Shown one piece after another: positions 32,308 through 45,440 of a stretch of DNA of 64,000 nt (position 1 is its first letter; the number at the start of each line of letters is the position of its first letter). The translations under genes and the position numbers were made by a program. The stretch is from Vesta saturnalis (Eukaryota; Arthropoda; Insecta; Coleoptera; Lampyridae), in assembly GCA_036346205.1 (NCBI GenBank), contig JARFJB010001965.1, positions 3,331,001-3,395,000 of the forward strand, given 5' to 3'. The notes beneath the pieces were generated by a model that saw nothing but the letters and a program-made list of their open reading frames with translations, was not told where the DNA came from and did no database searches.

Positions 32308-32570
32308 TTTTATTTAATTTTCTAAATCTGCTTTGAATTCTGAGTAAATCTCATGTACCATGTCCTATACCTAAAGTCAACAGATCTCGAGAAATTTACA
32401 ATTGAATGTATCAGCAATTAAGACAGAATCAACGAAGGTGGCCTTTGTTTTCTGTCAAAAGGAACAGTTTATTCAAAAACACAACAACAAATCAAATTAA
32501 ATGTTTAAAATGTGCACTATTTGCGGCTTGACAATAGCCAAGGCAATGCATAAACACTCTTTGCACGTTT

Positions 32571-32834
32571 TCAACCACTTCTGGAGTTATGGCACGCACT
32601 TCTCTTCTGATTTTCTCTTTCAATATCTGCATTGTTTGGCCTGTCAACATATACTTTTGATTTGAGGTAACCCCACAGACAGAAATCCAACGGGTTTAGG
32701 TCGGGTGACCTAGCAGGCCATTCGATAGGTCCTCTCCTTGTTATCCACCTATTAGGAAATGTTTCATCCAAAAATACACCATTTCGAAATGGACAAGTGT
32801 TGAAATTCGACGTCAGAAATAAATTGACATACAT
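32571..32834 (-). pseudogene. Mariner-like transposase C-terminal fragment
   Basis: Minus-strand frame with RWITRRGPIEWPARSPDLNPLDFCLWGYLKSKVYVDRPN: the third acidic residue lies in SPDLNPLD and the LWGYLKSKVY helix follows. It belongs to the same transposase group as 25020-25985 and 52924-56180. Only the end of the catalytic domain is left. A short run-on of the C-terminal helix reads to about 32480. Confidence 0.75.
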
Positions 32835-32936
32835 AACGAAATGAAAACATGTAGCTATTGTTTATGGATCACCTTGGATACGATTATTTTGCAAGTGTTC
32901 TTGATAGTTTTATAAAGACATAACTTCTGGGACTCA

Positions 32937-32941
<5 letters not shown>

Positions 32942-33003
<62 letters not shown>
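32942..33003. repeat. (TA)n microsatellite
   Basis: About 62 bp, the longest TA run in the window. It is not present at the equivalent place in unit 2 (about 36985). Confidence 0.95.
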
Positions 33004-33006
<3 letters not shown>

Positions 33007-33703
33007 TGGAAGGTAGGTAGGGAAGTTTAAATATCAAATTAATAATCAATACTACCCAAAAATATTTATAAGAAGTTAAGTTATTTATTTTAAACTTAAA
33101 TTAGCACACCTTAATTCTAGTTTAGATACAATACAGTAGTAGGAGAAAGTACATTCAACGGTGCTTAAATCACATAACAAATATGTTTAATTGTAATAAT
33201 TAGTTTTGCATAATAAAATTTCATAATTTGTTTATAATACTTATTCTATCCATAATTATTTTCGAAGTCATCTAATTTTCAGAATACATCAGTACGTAAT
33301 AGTATATTTAAGGATAATGGGAATGACGTAAATAGCGTAAAATTTCACAATATTTACGTGAAAGCAAATATAACTATCGACTGACAACAATCCTGTGTAG
33401 TCTCGTCATATTATAGTAAATCTTGAAGATTGCATTGTTTAAGTGTGTTGGGCGCCAGATAGTGGCAAGGTATCTATTTCAATTCCAGACATAAAACGGT
33501 TGTAACGATTAAAAAAATCTTTATCAGTACCACAATAAGCAATTTCAGCGTCATGCGAATATTAATTTATCTACATTGAAGTAGGTATTCGCTTTATTAA
33601 AGGTATGAATGAGTATATAGGATTTGTTACAGACGAATGCATATTTTTAAAATTAGGATGTCGCTCAGTGAAGGAATGTGAAAATGTTCCCATGTAATAG
33701 TTT

Positions 33704-35085
33704 CTTGTTTTTATTACTTTTGAAAAACGGAGGTTGTTTTTCGGGAGTAGATATAGTTAGTTTCAAATTGGAGGGGAAGGCAGTTGCGGTGAGTGTTTTA
33801 ATGTGTTTTTCAAATATTAATCTATAAATAACAGTCACCATTTTGAAGTTAAACCGCATATGTTAACCATTTGTGTCTGTGATCAATTAAAGGAATATAT
33901 ATTCAAAACGTAAATATATATTTTAGTGTAAATTAAAGCTTGCAGCAAATAATTCTACAAGCCTACGTAATGCATTAAAAGTCAAACATTGCCTTGCAAA
34001 AAGCATCTACTTAGGCACGCGGACGCTTTAAAATAAAAGGGCGAGCGTCTGACAATACAGGGCTCCTCCCTCATCCCTTGGGCGAATTAGCATTGTTGTT
34101 TGTTGATTATATTTATATTTATGTAGAGGTGGGCGTGGACGAACTGGTACAGGATAAACCTCGGTTATAATTGTAAATAGGCAATACCTAGCGTTTACAT
34201 ACTCCCGGATCCAGATGACCATTAAAACACCTCGAATTATATTTTTACTGTTTTTATTGTTTTGTATAGATGGATGCATAACCTGAGAAAGGGACGCTGT
34301 ATTTTTTAACGCAGTCACGCAAGTTTGTATATGGGTCACGATGTTATGATTTATTTACAACTTACCTTTGTAAGGCTTTGTTTTAATGAGTTTTTTTTGT
34401 GTCTTTGATTCAGTTGGCTTATTTAGAATTGTTTGCCTACGAAGTAATTTCTGTTTATATGTAATTTATTGTGATTGTCCGCAATTGTGTAGGTGTAAAT
34501 GTCTTGCATATTTTTTTTGTTCTTGCAGTTACCTTATTATCACCTGTGCAATTTTACTGTTGTTATATTTTATACGTACCGTAATCTGCCTTATTATTTT
34601 AATTACTTAAAGACCGGAATGATTGGTTTTAAAGGGCCACATAATGTACTTGTGCAATTATTTATTTATGAATAAATTGCGTTTACTTGGTGGTTCTTTC
34701 TTAAAACAATACATTAACGGGTTGAACCATCATTGCACAAAGCTCGTTAATTCCAACTTGAGTAGTTTCATTGTTTACCTGTCCCACAAGATGCAACACT
34801 TAACCCCATCAAGCATATCTAATTCAAATAACACAACGTACCTACGGCCAATGCTTTTGATCAGATTTGAGTAATTAAGTATCAGATTTAAATAGAAATA
34901 AATTCTAATGTTTTAATTATTGCCAGGAAAGTCAATGTAAGACAAGCAGTTAATTTGAGTAATAGTAGCATTATTGTCAGTGACGTCAAGGTAAATCACT
35001 TAGCGATTATTTTGTTCTTAGATTTGCATTATTGCGAATTAGTTCAAATTATACTTTTCAGATAGGGTACTTGGGAAATGCTACA
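33704..35085 (+). repeat. LTR-like repeat, copy 3
   Basis: Duplicate of 29691-31072 within the second tandem unit. Confidence 0.7.
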
Positions 35086-35799
35086 GTCTTAATAAGCCTA
35101 AAACGTTCAGATAGAGTAATATGATCAGCGTCAGTTTATATGCTTTAACATGGCTCTTATCAGTATTTAGATTCAATGAATAAAAAACCATTTGTTTTAA
35201 TAACAAAGAATGTAAACACCATAACTGTGTTTCAAGGACCTTTTAGGTAATTACCTAACTAAACAAGTTGACTTTTAATTTCAATTTTGATAATAGACTA
35301 CTACTAATCTTTTATTTTAACTAATTTCCAGTTAGCGTGAGTACAGAAATTCCATCTGGTATCATTAATCCGATGTTGAATCACGTTGTAGGAGTTGATA
35401 AGTAAAGCAAACTAACCAAATGATCTTGCTAGAGTTTTAGATGTTAACCGTTTTGATCATCTTAACAATCTAAAACCAAAAGGTATTTTAATTAATTGAA
35501 CAACTGCAGAATCGGTAATCGTTTAAGTTCAATTCTAAAATGCTGATTTGATTTCATTTACAGCTTGCAAAAACCAACTTTCATTTCTGCTTATTAAGAC
35601 GGATACCACTTTGAAATTTGTTGCAACCTTTGTTTTGAGAATTATACGAATAGCAAAACCCATTAATGTTGCGTTTGCTATCGCTGTCAATGTCTACACC
35701 TTGTTTCAATATCCTCTAGATACAAACAGTTGAGGGAAGTTTAAGATGTTGATTCAAACACAGCTTTTACTAAGATCTTACATATAGAAATAAAATCTC

Positions 35800-36213
35800 A
35801 AATCCAATTCTAAAATACGCATTAGTTTAACTTACAGTTTGCAAAAACCAAGTTTCAATTCTAAAATACCTATTTAATTTAACTTACAGCTTGCAAAAAC
35901 GAACCTTCAATTCTCAAATACCGGTTTGATTTAACTTACAGCTTGCAAAAACCAACTTTAAATTCAAAAATACTGGTTTAGCTTAACTTATAGCTTGCAA
36001 AAACCAACATTCAATTCTAAATACCGATTTGATTTCATTTACAGTTAGCAAAAACCAACTTTCAATTTTAAAATACCGAATTGATTTAACTTATAGCTTG
36101 CCAAACCAACTTTTAATTCTAGAATACCGGTTTGATTTAACCTACAGCTTGCAAAAACCAACTTTCAATTCAAAAATACCGATTTGATTTAACTTACAGC
36201 TTGCAAAAACCAA
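35800..36213 (+). repeat. 52-bp minisatellite, second array
   Basis: Duplicate of 31785-32197 with a few base differences. Confidence 0.9.
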
Positions 36214-36323
36214 ACTCACTCACTCAAGCACACACACACACACGCACGCACGCACACACTCGCTCACGCACGCACGCACACACACACGCACGCGCTCACG
36301 CACACGCGCACGCATACACACAT
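36214..36323. repeat. CA/CG-rich cryptic microsatellite, second copy
   Basis: Duplicate of 32198-32307 with small length changes. Confidence 0.9.
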
Positions 36324-36590
36324 GTTTTTTATTTAATTTTCTAAATCTGCTTTGAATTCTGAGTAAATCTCATGTACCATGTCCTATACCTAAAGTCAAC
36401 AGATCTCGAGAAATTTACAATTGAATGTATCAGCAATTAAGACAGAATCAACGAAGGTGGCCTTTGTTTTCTGTCAAAAGGAACAGTTTATTCAAAAAAC
36501 ACAACAACAAATCAAATTAAATGTTTAAAATGTGCACTATTTGCGGCTTGACAATAGCCAAGGCAATGCATAAACACTCTTTGCACGTTT

Positions 36591-36854
36591 TCAACCACTT
36601 CTGGAGTTATGGCACGCACTTCTCTTCTGATTTTCTCTTTCAATATCTGCATTGTTTGGCCTGTCAACATATACTTTTGATTTGAGGTAACCCCACAGAC
36701 AGAAATCCAACGGGTTTAGGTCGGGTGACCTAGCAGGCCATTCGATAGGTCCTCTCCTTGTTATCCACCTATTAGGAAATGTTTCATCCAAAAATACACC
36801 ATTTCGAAATGGACAAGTGTTGAAATTCGACGTCAGAAATAAATTGACATACAT
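36591..36854 (-). pseudogene. Mariner-like transposase C-terminal fragment, second copy
   Basis: Protein-identical duplicate of 32571-32834, in unit 2. Confidence 0.75.
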
Positions 36855-36862
36855 AACGAAAT

Positions 36863-37590
36863 TGAAAATCGATGTTGAAGATTATTTTGCTTAAATAGGA
36901 ATCACCTTGGATACATATTTTGAAGATTGTTGAAGGTAGTTTAATATAAGACATACTTCGTCTCACGGTTGGATATATTTATTCAAATTTGTGAGTTACT
37001 ATGATAAATATGATAATATATTAAACTGGAAGTAGAGAAGTCTTTAAATGGATCAAATTTGAAAATCAAGTTCGACACCAAGAGAAATTTGATAGAAGTT
37101 AGTTATTACTAAAGCTTAAATTCAGCAAACTAAAATTCCGAGTGGATACAAATACATATAGAGACTACTCGAACGATCTTAAATAGGTTGAAATATGTTT
37201 AATGAATAATGTTTTGCGATAAGTAAGAATTTCATAAATTGTGAATATCTTATCTATCAGTATTATTTTCGAGTCATTTTTTCAGAATTCAGTCGTAATG
37301 AGTATATCTTAAGGATAATGGAATACGTAGCGAAAATTTCACAATGAATTATCGTAGAAGCAAATTGATAACAAGTCGACTGACAACAACTCTCGATGAG
37401 TCTGTCATATTATCAGTAAATCTTGAAGATAGCAAATTGGTCTAGTGTGAAGCTCGATAAATATACTTGCCAATTGACATCGATTGGTTGAACGATTAAA
37501 ATAATCTAAGTACGATAAGAATTTCATCATGGAGTATTTTATGTAGTTTGATTTTTGTCTTTATAGAAGTATGAGTGACTATATGATTAT
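36863..37590 (+). repeat. Unit 2 tail, indel-riddled version of 32843-33630
   Basis: Word order follows 32843-33630 throughout (ATCACCTTGGATAC, AAGGATAATGG, GACTGACAACAA, GTAAATCTTGAAGAT), but with a base gained or lost every few positions. The (TA)n tract of unit 1 is not present. Confidence 0.7.
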
Positions 37591-37989
37591 TATCGAACTA
37601 AGTCATTAAATCTAATTTACTAAATAGATTGATCAGGCTATGTCAATCTACATTAGCAACTTCGTCTTGATTAATGTCCGTTTTATAAATCCAATAGCAA
37701 ATTTTGTTGATATTTCTGACATTTATACTTGCAAATTAGGTACCACTATAGTACGTAGTTACCAATTAATATTTTTACAACTTTAAAATATACAGCTGTT
37801 TCAGGAATATTTGATAAAAATCTAATAAAATACGTTCCTCCGCCGCTAGCTTTCTACTCAAATCTAATCAGTTCTAAGAAAAATGAAATCTAACTTTAAG
37901 ACAAAACTTCAAGTAGGTGTTATTCTTTATGATTCGAACGCACGCTTGCTTGCTGGGTCATTCATTCGCCCACATATTTACTCACTCAC
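37591..37989. other. Unassigned sequence before the CA-rich block
   Basis: No gene or repeat recognised. Possibly more low-accuracy sequence. Confidence 0.3.
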
Positions 37990-38661
<672 letters not shown>

Positions 38662-38739
38662 CCATTAAGGTTACGTCTTTAACTAAAAGATTGCGAAAAC
38701 ACTTTTTCACAAGGATCATTAAGCATTACTGGTCATTTG

Positions 38740-39960
38740 AGAACCCACATCAGTTTCAAGACCGGCGAACGCAAATACGCTTTGGACTTAATGTGTGGGT
38801 TGGTTTTTTGGGTGATACCTCTATTCATCCACTGCTGGACTCACGTCTGCTCCATTTGATTCCATGAGTTTTTGTGCTTGGCAATGGCCATGCACTGTCC
38901 ACCTGTGATGTTCTTTAGGTTGTCGGTCCATCTTTTAAGGGGCCTTCCTACACTTCTCTTGGTTAGTCGTGGTCTCCAGTTCAATAGTCTTTGTGCCCTG
39001 CCTTGCTACCTGACCGACTTATTGCCACTTTAGTTCAGCTACGCCTTCCACCACGTCTGTTATCACGGTTGTAGCTCGGATGTCGTCATTTCGGACTTTG
39101 TCCATTTGGGTTACTTCCAGTATGGCTCGTTCTGTCGCTCTTTGTGTTGCATTTAGCTTGGTTCCATGGTTTTCCTTGTTATGGCCATTGTTTCTAAGCC
39201 ATACGTGGGTACTGGTAGTATGAAATTATCGTATACCTTGCGATTTAAGTTCATATGAATGTCTTTATCTCGTTATTGGTGGTTTAGTTCTTTTATCATA
39301 GTATAAAGTTCTTCTATCTTAGTACTGATCAAGACCATATCGTCAGCAAATCGCAGGTGGTTTAGATGAAAGTCATCGACTTTTAGGTCTTTTTCTTCCC
39401 AATTTAGTTGTTTAAATACGTTTTCCAGCGCCAGAGTGAACAGCTTAGGTGACATAGAGTCACCCTGCCTTTTTCGAGGCGTAGCTTCTCAGTTGTGGTC
39501 TTGTGATAATCCACAAATACTAAGTGTATTTGGATATTATACTCCGTTGTCTTTTCTATCAGAGTTCTAATCGTTTGTAAGTGATCCGCTGTGCTGAAAC
39601 CTCTACGAAAACCCGCCTGTTCCACCGCTTGATCGAAGTCCAGCTTTGCGGTATGGCGGTTTGTTATAATCTTAGTAAACAGTTTATACGGATGCGAGAG
39701 TAGGCTTATCGGTTGGTAGTTTTCAATATTACCAATATCTCCTTTTTTGTGAATTAATACAACCTCTGCGTTCTTCCAAATTTCTGGTATTTTCCTGCAG
39801 ATAAGCACTCATTCAGCAGTAATTGTATGGCTCTCTCTAGGTGTTTCCCACCAGTTTTCATGATCTCTGATGTTATCCGGTCTTCGCCGGGGTCCTTTGC
39901 GTACCTCATTTGCTTGAGAGTACGTTTTAGTTCCGTTATAGTTATTTCAAGCATTTCCTC
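38740..39960 (-). pseudogene. LINE reverse transcriptase remnant
   Basis: Minus-strand pieces in order: ELKRTLKQMRYAKDPGEDRITSE-type entry region (39954-39754), VLIHKKGDIGNIENYQPISLL and QAGFRRGFSTADHLQTIRTLI (39808-39540), VFVDYHKT (first catalytic D; 39510-39540), and LTLALENVFK-like with FADDMVLIS (catalytic FADD, 39310-39350). The tail continues in broken frames to about 38750 with NATQRATERAILEV, typical of the C-terminus of this LINE group. Endonuclease not seen. It is a different element from 8193-11287, judged by its motif spelling. Confidence 0.8.
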
Positions 39961-40218
39961 TGATCCGACATAATTAAATTTCTTTGTTGAAATACGTTGT
40001 TTTTAAAAACTCTTTATTTCAACATTACTAATACTAATACATATATTGAATCAAAGTAATTATTTTGATAGTAACAAGTAGACTTATTTACTAACTTAAA
40101 CTAGGAGCTAACGTGTGACTGTTAAGTACATACTATTGACTATTAACTCGTTACTGTTTCTTAAGGTTTTCCTTTTATACCAGAAATATGAATAAAGTCT
40201 ATTCATGTATGTAAAATG
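39961..40218. other. Intergenic, nothing recognised
   Basis: AT-rich spacer. Confidence 0.35.
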
Positions 40219-40398
40219 CTCTTATTTAGTATATCTGTATAATGAAATGGTTTCTTAGAAATGTTTGTATAAACAAAGTTGTTCAATGTATAATGATCCT
40301 ATCTACATAATTTATATAATCAAATGGTTTCTTAGAAATGTTTGTATAAACAAAGCTATTTAATGTATAATGATCTTATTTAGTAAATCTATATAATT
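40219..40398. repeat. 77-bp tandem repeat, about 2.3 copies
   Basis: AAATGGTTTCTTAGAAATG begins at 40245 and again at 40322, with the flanking CTTATTTAGTA word repeated too. Confidence 0.85.
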
Positions 40399-40697
40399 CC
40401 TCCCGTGCTAAGCTCGGAAAATAGGGGGTCTCTATTTTGCGTGTCTGTCGGAGATTTTTCTTTAATTTCATATTTATGTTTTCGTGTTGGTCGTATGACC
40501 TTGATATAAATTGTAACTAAGCTAAGAATTCCGTTGATTTCTAATCGGCAATCTTCTAGTGTAATAATTGAGGGTTGGCGAATTTCGTATAGTTCGCTTG
40601 CTTCGCAGGTAGCTTGTATGGTGATTAGTTGAATTGGGATTATTACTATTTGGTTTGATGAGTTTGTAACGTGCACCGCTGTTGAGCACGTATGCAA
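40389..40697 (-). CDS. Unrecognised open frame
   Basis: A 102-residue frame with protein-like composition (ELYEIRQPSIITLEDCRLEI; ending in PLFSELSTGGII). I do not recognise a family. It has no signal peptide, and the N-terminal part is Ile/Val/Thr-rich. It overlaps the end of the 77-bp repeat and lies between a LINE remnant and an errantivirus-like LTR, so it could be a scrap of another retroelement or chance. Confidence 0.2.
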   Translation of the reverse strand: MHTCSTAVHVTNSSNQIVIIPIQLITIQATCEASELYEIRQPSIITLEDCRLEINGILSLVTIYIKVIRPTRKHKYEIKEKSPTDTQNRDPLFSELSTGGII

Positions 40698-40799
40698 AAA
40701 AAGGAAATAGGAATAGGAAGGAGAAGGGCACCTCGACTAGCAGCTAGAGGGCACTTGGATGCGTGGGTAACATTGAGGTCCGAGAGAGAAAGGAAAGAA

Positions 40800-40801
<2 letters not shown>

Positions 40802-40843
<42 letters not shown>
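40802..40843. repeat. (TA)n microsatellite
   Basis: About 42 bp TA run. Confidence 0.95.
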
Positions 40844-40846
<3 letters not shown>

Positions 40847-41356
40847 GAACAAAAGACAGAAATTTGGACGCCACGAATTTTTAAGTAAAATACAAAAAAA
40901 GAGCCCACTCAAAACTCGAAACAGGAAAGGTAACTCACAACACGGAGAAGTAATTATACAATGAGATGGGTAGTTCGATAGGTTTCCTGTAAAAGAAAGG
41001 TTATACATACACAAATTATATATAAATAGTAATAATCGACAAACTAGTACCAAAAACTTGTATTCCCAATAATGTAATTCCCAAAAATAACTGAATGTTG
41101 CAATTATCCTTTGTTTAAATTAAGAAAATGTAGTACTTACAGTAATTCACTGTAATTATATTAAAAAAACAATGAAATGAAGCGTGTAACCTACAGGTCA
41201 AGTTAAATTAAATTAGGGTGATCCCAGGCTCATGAAGTTTGAGTTTATAATATCTTTTTAGTAAAAGAAGAATGATATTTATAGCATTAAAATTGCCATT
41301 GCTAATTAAAATGCACAGGCCACTCAACAAAACTTTAAATGTATTGTACAATGCAC
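40844..41356. other. Intergenic, nothing recognised
   Basis: AT-rich. The 3' flank of the errantivirus-like element. No gene seen. Confidence 0.35.
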
Positions 41357-43253
41357 TGTAACGTCCCCCAGGTACACTATCTTGAAAAGATTAATTTGAA
41401 CTTATTTGCAATAATGCAAATTCAAGAACCAAACAATTGGTAAAGGATTTATCTTGACTTGACTGCCAATAATGTCACTATTACTCAAATTAATTGCCTG
41501 CCTTACTTTGACTTAAAACATTAGCATTTATTTATTTACAAGTCTGATATTTAATTACTCGCAAACCTCAAACCTGATCAAATGAAGTGGCCGTCTAGTG
41601 TTAGGTACGTTATGCTATCTAAATGAGATAGTCTGGATGAGGTACGTGCTGCATCATGCGGGCAGGTAAAAATAAATGAAAATACTCAAACTAAAATCAA
41701 CGAACTTGGCGCACCGGTGTTTCAGCCCGTTAATCTACTATTGTGACCCACTTTATTCATCAATAAGCAATTGCACAAGTACATTAATAAATCAAATAAC
41801 ACAAAAAAAACATGAAAGGGTTAAATATATAACAAAACACCATTAAATCAGGTTAAAGTGCGTACAAAATTATAACATTAAGAGGAAATGAATAAAAAGC
41901 AGTTTAGCTACACAGAAACACAATGATAAAAAAACGCATATAGTCACACTCACAATTGGGTCATAAATAATCAAAACAAAAATCATAATAAAAATCGTAA
42001 CACTAAACTTGTGGCTCTTTTTAAAAACCATTCATGCCGGTCTTTAAGTAAATAAGCACATAAAATAGTCACGGTACATATAAAATACATCAACAGTAAA
42101 ATTGCACAGGTAATAAGGTAAATGCGAGGATCAAAAGAAAACAGGCAAGTAATTTAAACATTACCCAATTGTTTCGTGACAACTAAAGCATAAAATACCT
42201 AAGTCACATTGTAATAAACCACATACAAAAAAGAAATCAACTCGCAGGCAAATAATTCAACTTCAACAAACTGAAATAAAAACTCATTAAAACAAAGCCT
42301 CGCAAGGGTACGTTATAAATATATCACTAACATCGTTACCGATATATAAGTTTGAGTGCGTTAGCAACATACCGTGCCTCTCTCTCTCTCCGGTTACACA
42401 TTCACCTATACAACATATAAAAACAATAAATATAAAATTCGAGGTGTTTAATGGTCTGGCTTGGAAGTGTGTACCAACAGGCAATTGACTTTTACACTTA
42501 ATAACCTGCGGCATCCTGTACCCATTCACCAGCCACCTTTACACCATTATAAATATAAACAACAATCAGCAATGCTAATTCGCACAAATACTAAAGGGAG
42601 AGGGCCCTGTACTGTCCTTTTAGTTTAGCAGATTTCAGCTTAATGAGTCCGCGTACGAATAAGATACCTTTGCAAGACAATGTTTGGTATTTAATATGTT
42701 ATCTAGACTGGCAAAACTATTTGCTGCCAGCTTTCAGTTAATTAAAAATACATACTTACACTAGAATAAATATTCTCTTAATTGATCACAGGCACAAATC
42801 GTTTATAGACGCGGTTTAACCCCGAAAGAAAAGACAACTTAGTGTTGGCGAATTCAAAAGAAAAATGTACACGCACGAATTATTTTAAAGACAAACTGTT
42901 TACAATGTAAGGGATTTAATTAACCTAAAAATCGATCTGGCTTCATTGAAAAGCTTGCTGTAACTGCCTTCCCCCCCGATCCAAACATAACTATATCTAC
43001 TCCCGAAAAACCACCCCCGTCTTTTAAAAGTAATAAAAAACAAGATACACTAACTCATTCAATGTTACCAATTGTAACCAGTGGTTCCAAATTCTAAAAA
43101 TGTGTGTTAAGTAAGAGTGGCCATCAACAATTTTGAATATTAGATTTACTTTAGGAAAATAACATAATGAGAACAACGTTAAATAAGAAGATAATAGGAA
43201 CAGCGGTGAACAAATGCTTAAATAATGTAACATCCGAAATAATGGATGTTACA
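41357..43253 (-). repeat. 3' LTR of the errantivirus-like element (1,897 bp)
   Basis: On the minus strand it begins TGTAACATCC and ends GGGGACGTTACA, short inverted ends with TG/CA. It contains an AATAAA-type signal (near 41760). It is matched over most of its length by the repeat at 1-685 and partly by 29691-31072, 33704-35085 and 59860-60607. It is long for this family. The 5' end forms a hairpin (43226-43253). Confidence 0.7.
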
Positions 43254-43366
43254 AGTCGTACTGTGGTTTCTGTTAAATGAATTTTTGTCTCCTGACAGTT
43301 GTTTTTTCCGGTTCTAAGGATGTTGGCTAAACGTGGTTGATTCTAATGTAATTCAGATTGTTGGCA

Positions 43367-44440
43367 TTAATAAAAATTTTTTATTTCTGGGCATTTTTCA
43401 TTTGGAGTCCAGTGGTTTTCAGTGTCGAGTAGTAAAAAGGGTTGTTCAAGAATAATTGTAAGGTTATCAATAGGAACGGGGTACATTTGGAAGTATTTGT
43501 AAGGTTCGGTAACAATAGGTACATGAATTTTAAATATTATGAGATTGTTGATGATTACTTGGGTCGAGAATAAATTATAATAGTTCATAAGGTTTCGTAA
43601 CAAAGGTACTTGCCTAGTTTTGTAAGTTTCTTTTAATTTGAAAATTGGTGATTCTAACTTGTTTTGGTCCAATACTGACTTATATAATATGTGAAGCTTC
43701 GAGAAAGATAGTGCGGTGCCTATATTATTAACCAGATTTTGGATTACTTGTAAATTGTATTACTAAATTATCGATAGAATTAGTCAGTGAAAATGCTTTT
43801 TCAAAATCTATTAATTCATTTATGCTATTTTTCAATTTGTTTACCTGACTTGTAATGTAATTTGGTTATCTATTAAAGTGGCAAAATTGTCTTTATACGT
43901 TCGCCTCATTTCGCGTAATACCGTTTCTTGTTTTGACAATGTGGAAAGTAATTTAACGTCATTTTTGTTAAGTATTTTGAAGTAGTTATTAATGCGTTTT
44001 TCGTCATCTACGTCTAATGTTACGAAAAGCCATTTAGATAGTTTTCCGATTCCATTTGTCTCCTCGGTCTTGTGAAAGAATGTAATTTTGTTAGTATGAT
44101 GTCGCTTAGGAATATAGCATGGTTTATCTTAGTGATTATTATTGAAGAAAAGTTACTTTAGCGGTGTTTTAGTACGTCTGAAGGATGCTAACTGGGTAAA
44201 TATTTTTGAGGATATTTTAAGAGGTTTGGTAAGGTTGATATGATACAGGAATGTGTGTTTAGAGGTAATTATTTTTGTTTGTCCTAGTTGTACCGGTAGT
44301 ATTGGGTTTTGTATTGTCTTGATAGTTAGTGGGTTGGATTCTGTCAATAGAAGAGATGTCGTGATGAGAATTAGGGTCGTCATGTCTTGTGTTGGAATCT
44401 GTAAAGAAACGTTGTTACGGCCCACACGATTGCAAGTCAT
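43367..44440 (-). pseudogene. env: Envelope (F-type) pseudogene
   Basis: N-terminal part at 44440-44153: hydrophobic leader (LILITTSLLL), then LPVQLGQTKIITSKHTFLYH, which matches the start of errantiviral Env ectodomains. A middle part in other frames (44080-43790) corresponds to the region around and after the cleavage site of F-type fusion proteins. The C-terminal piece at 43672-43367 has HVPIVTEPYKYFQMYPVPI, typical of the ectodomain before the membrane anchor. It is broken by several frameshifts and stops, and the first ATG frame begins at a deletion junction with RNase H, so it cannot make a full envelope. Such proteins would mediate membrane fusion in an infectious copy; this one is clearly dead. 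Confidence 0.7.
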
Positions 44441-45440
44441 TCCTTTTCTATCGTACTATAGTGTGATTCTGAGGGGTTCAGGGTTCTAGAGGTATATGCG
44501 ATTGGAAGGTCTTTACCGATTGGTCCTTGTGAAAGTACGGCTCTAATGGCAAAATTAGTGGCGTCTGTTGTTACGTTAAAAGGTTTGGTGAAATCAGGGT
44601 GTTGTAAAATCGGATCGTTCATTAAAATTCTCTTACATGTTTCGAAACTGTTTATAAATTCGGGTGTATGTTTTATTAGTGATCCCTTTTTTAGACATAA
44701 GGTTAAGGGCTTTGTTAATTTTGCGAAATCTTTTAACAATTTCCTGTAATATCCGACTAATCCTAAAAATGATTTAATCTCTGACTAATTTTGGGATGGG
44801 AAATTTTTGAATAGTAATTTTTTTTTTGGTTCGGTTTTATACTTTTGGGGGTTATTAAATGACCTAAAAATTCTACTGATTTACGGAGAAATTCAGATGT
44901 GTCTAACTGTATTTTTAGTCCCGCTTCTTTTAATTTTTTGAACACTAGTTTTAAATTATTTATGTTCGTGTAATGATGTAGCTAATATTATGACGTCGTC
45001 CATATATACTAAGCAAATTATGTTCCTTAAGTGTTTGAGTACATCGTCCATAATTCTTTGAAAGGTTGCAGGGGCGTTTTTTAGTCCAAATTGCATTTGC
45101 ATGTATTACTAATGTCATCCTACGTTAAAGGCGGTTTTAGCTACGGAGTTCGATGCATTTCAATTTGGTGAAATCCTGATGCTAAATCTAGTGTTGTGAA
45201 ATATTGGCAACGTCCAAGTTTGTCCAAAATGTCAGTAATGTTGGGAAGGGGGCAACGGTCATCAATGGTTTTTTCGTTAATTTTCCTGTGATCTATGATC
45301 ATTCTCCATTTCTGTTTTCCATTGGCGTCTATTTTCTTGGATACAATCCATATTAGTGAACTCCAAGGGGATTGGAGGGATTTAATTATTCCTTCTTGTA
45401 ACGTTTTTTCTATTTGTTTTCCTGCTTCTTCTTTATATAC
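44437..45440 (-). pseudogene. pol: Reverse transcriptase / RNase H pseudogene
   Basis: RT motifs in broken frames: a GLKNAPATFQR-like stretch (about 45080), catalytic VYMDDVI (about 45000), then VEFLGHLITPKSIKPN (44850-44880). The open piece 44739-44437 has FAKLTKPLTLCLKKG, the RNase H connection, and FNVTTDATNFAIRAVLSQGPIG with IAYTSRTLNPSE. It ends at STIEKE, the point after which RNase H and integrase normally continue. Here the sequence switches to env at about 44437. Multiple indels. Confidence 0.8.

Larger units (their letters stand above)
29601..33614 (+). repeat. Tandem duplication unit 1 (4,014 bp)
   Basis: Repeats at 33615 onward with an offset of 4,014 bp. Over 29601-32842 against 33615-36860 the two are almost identical, and the differences are mainly single-base changes in homopolymers and short CA runs. 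The unit contains an LTR-like copy, a 52-bp minisatellite, a CA-rich tract, a transposase fragment and a (TA)n tract. Confidence 0.9.
33615..36862 (+). repeat. Tandem duplication unit 2, well-conserved part
   Basis: Near-identical copy of 29601-32843. After 36862 similarity drops abruptly. Confidence 0.9.

Noticed and set aside
40646..41053. 135-residue minus-strand frame
   Set aside because: Includes an Ile-Tyr run from the (TA)n tract and has no family resemblance.
43024..43233. Minus-strand 69-residue frame
   Set aside because: Lies inside the LTR sequence; no protein resemblance.
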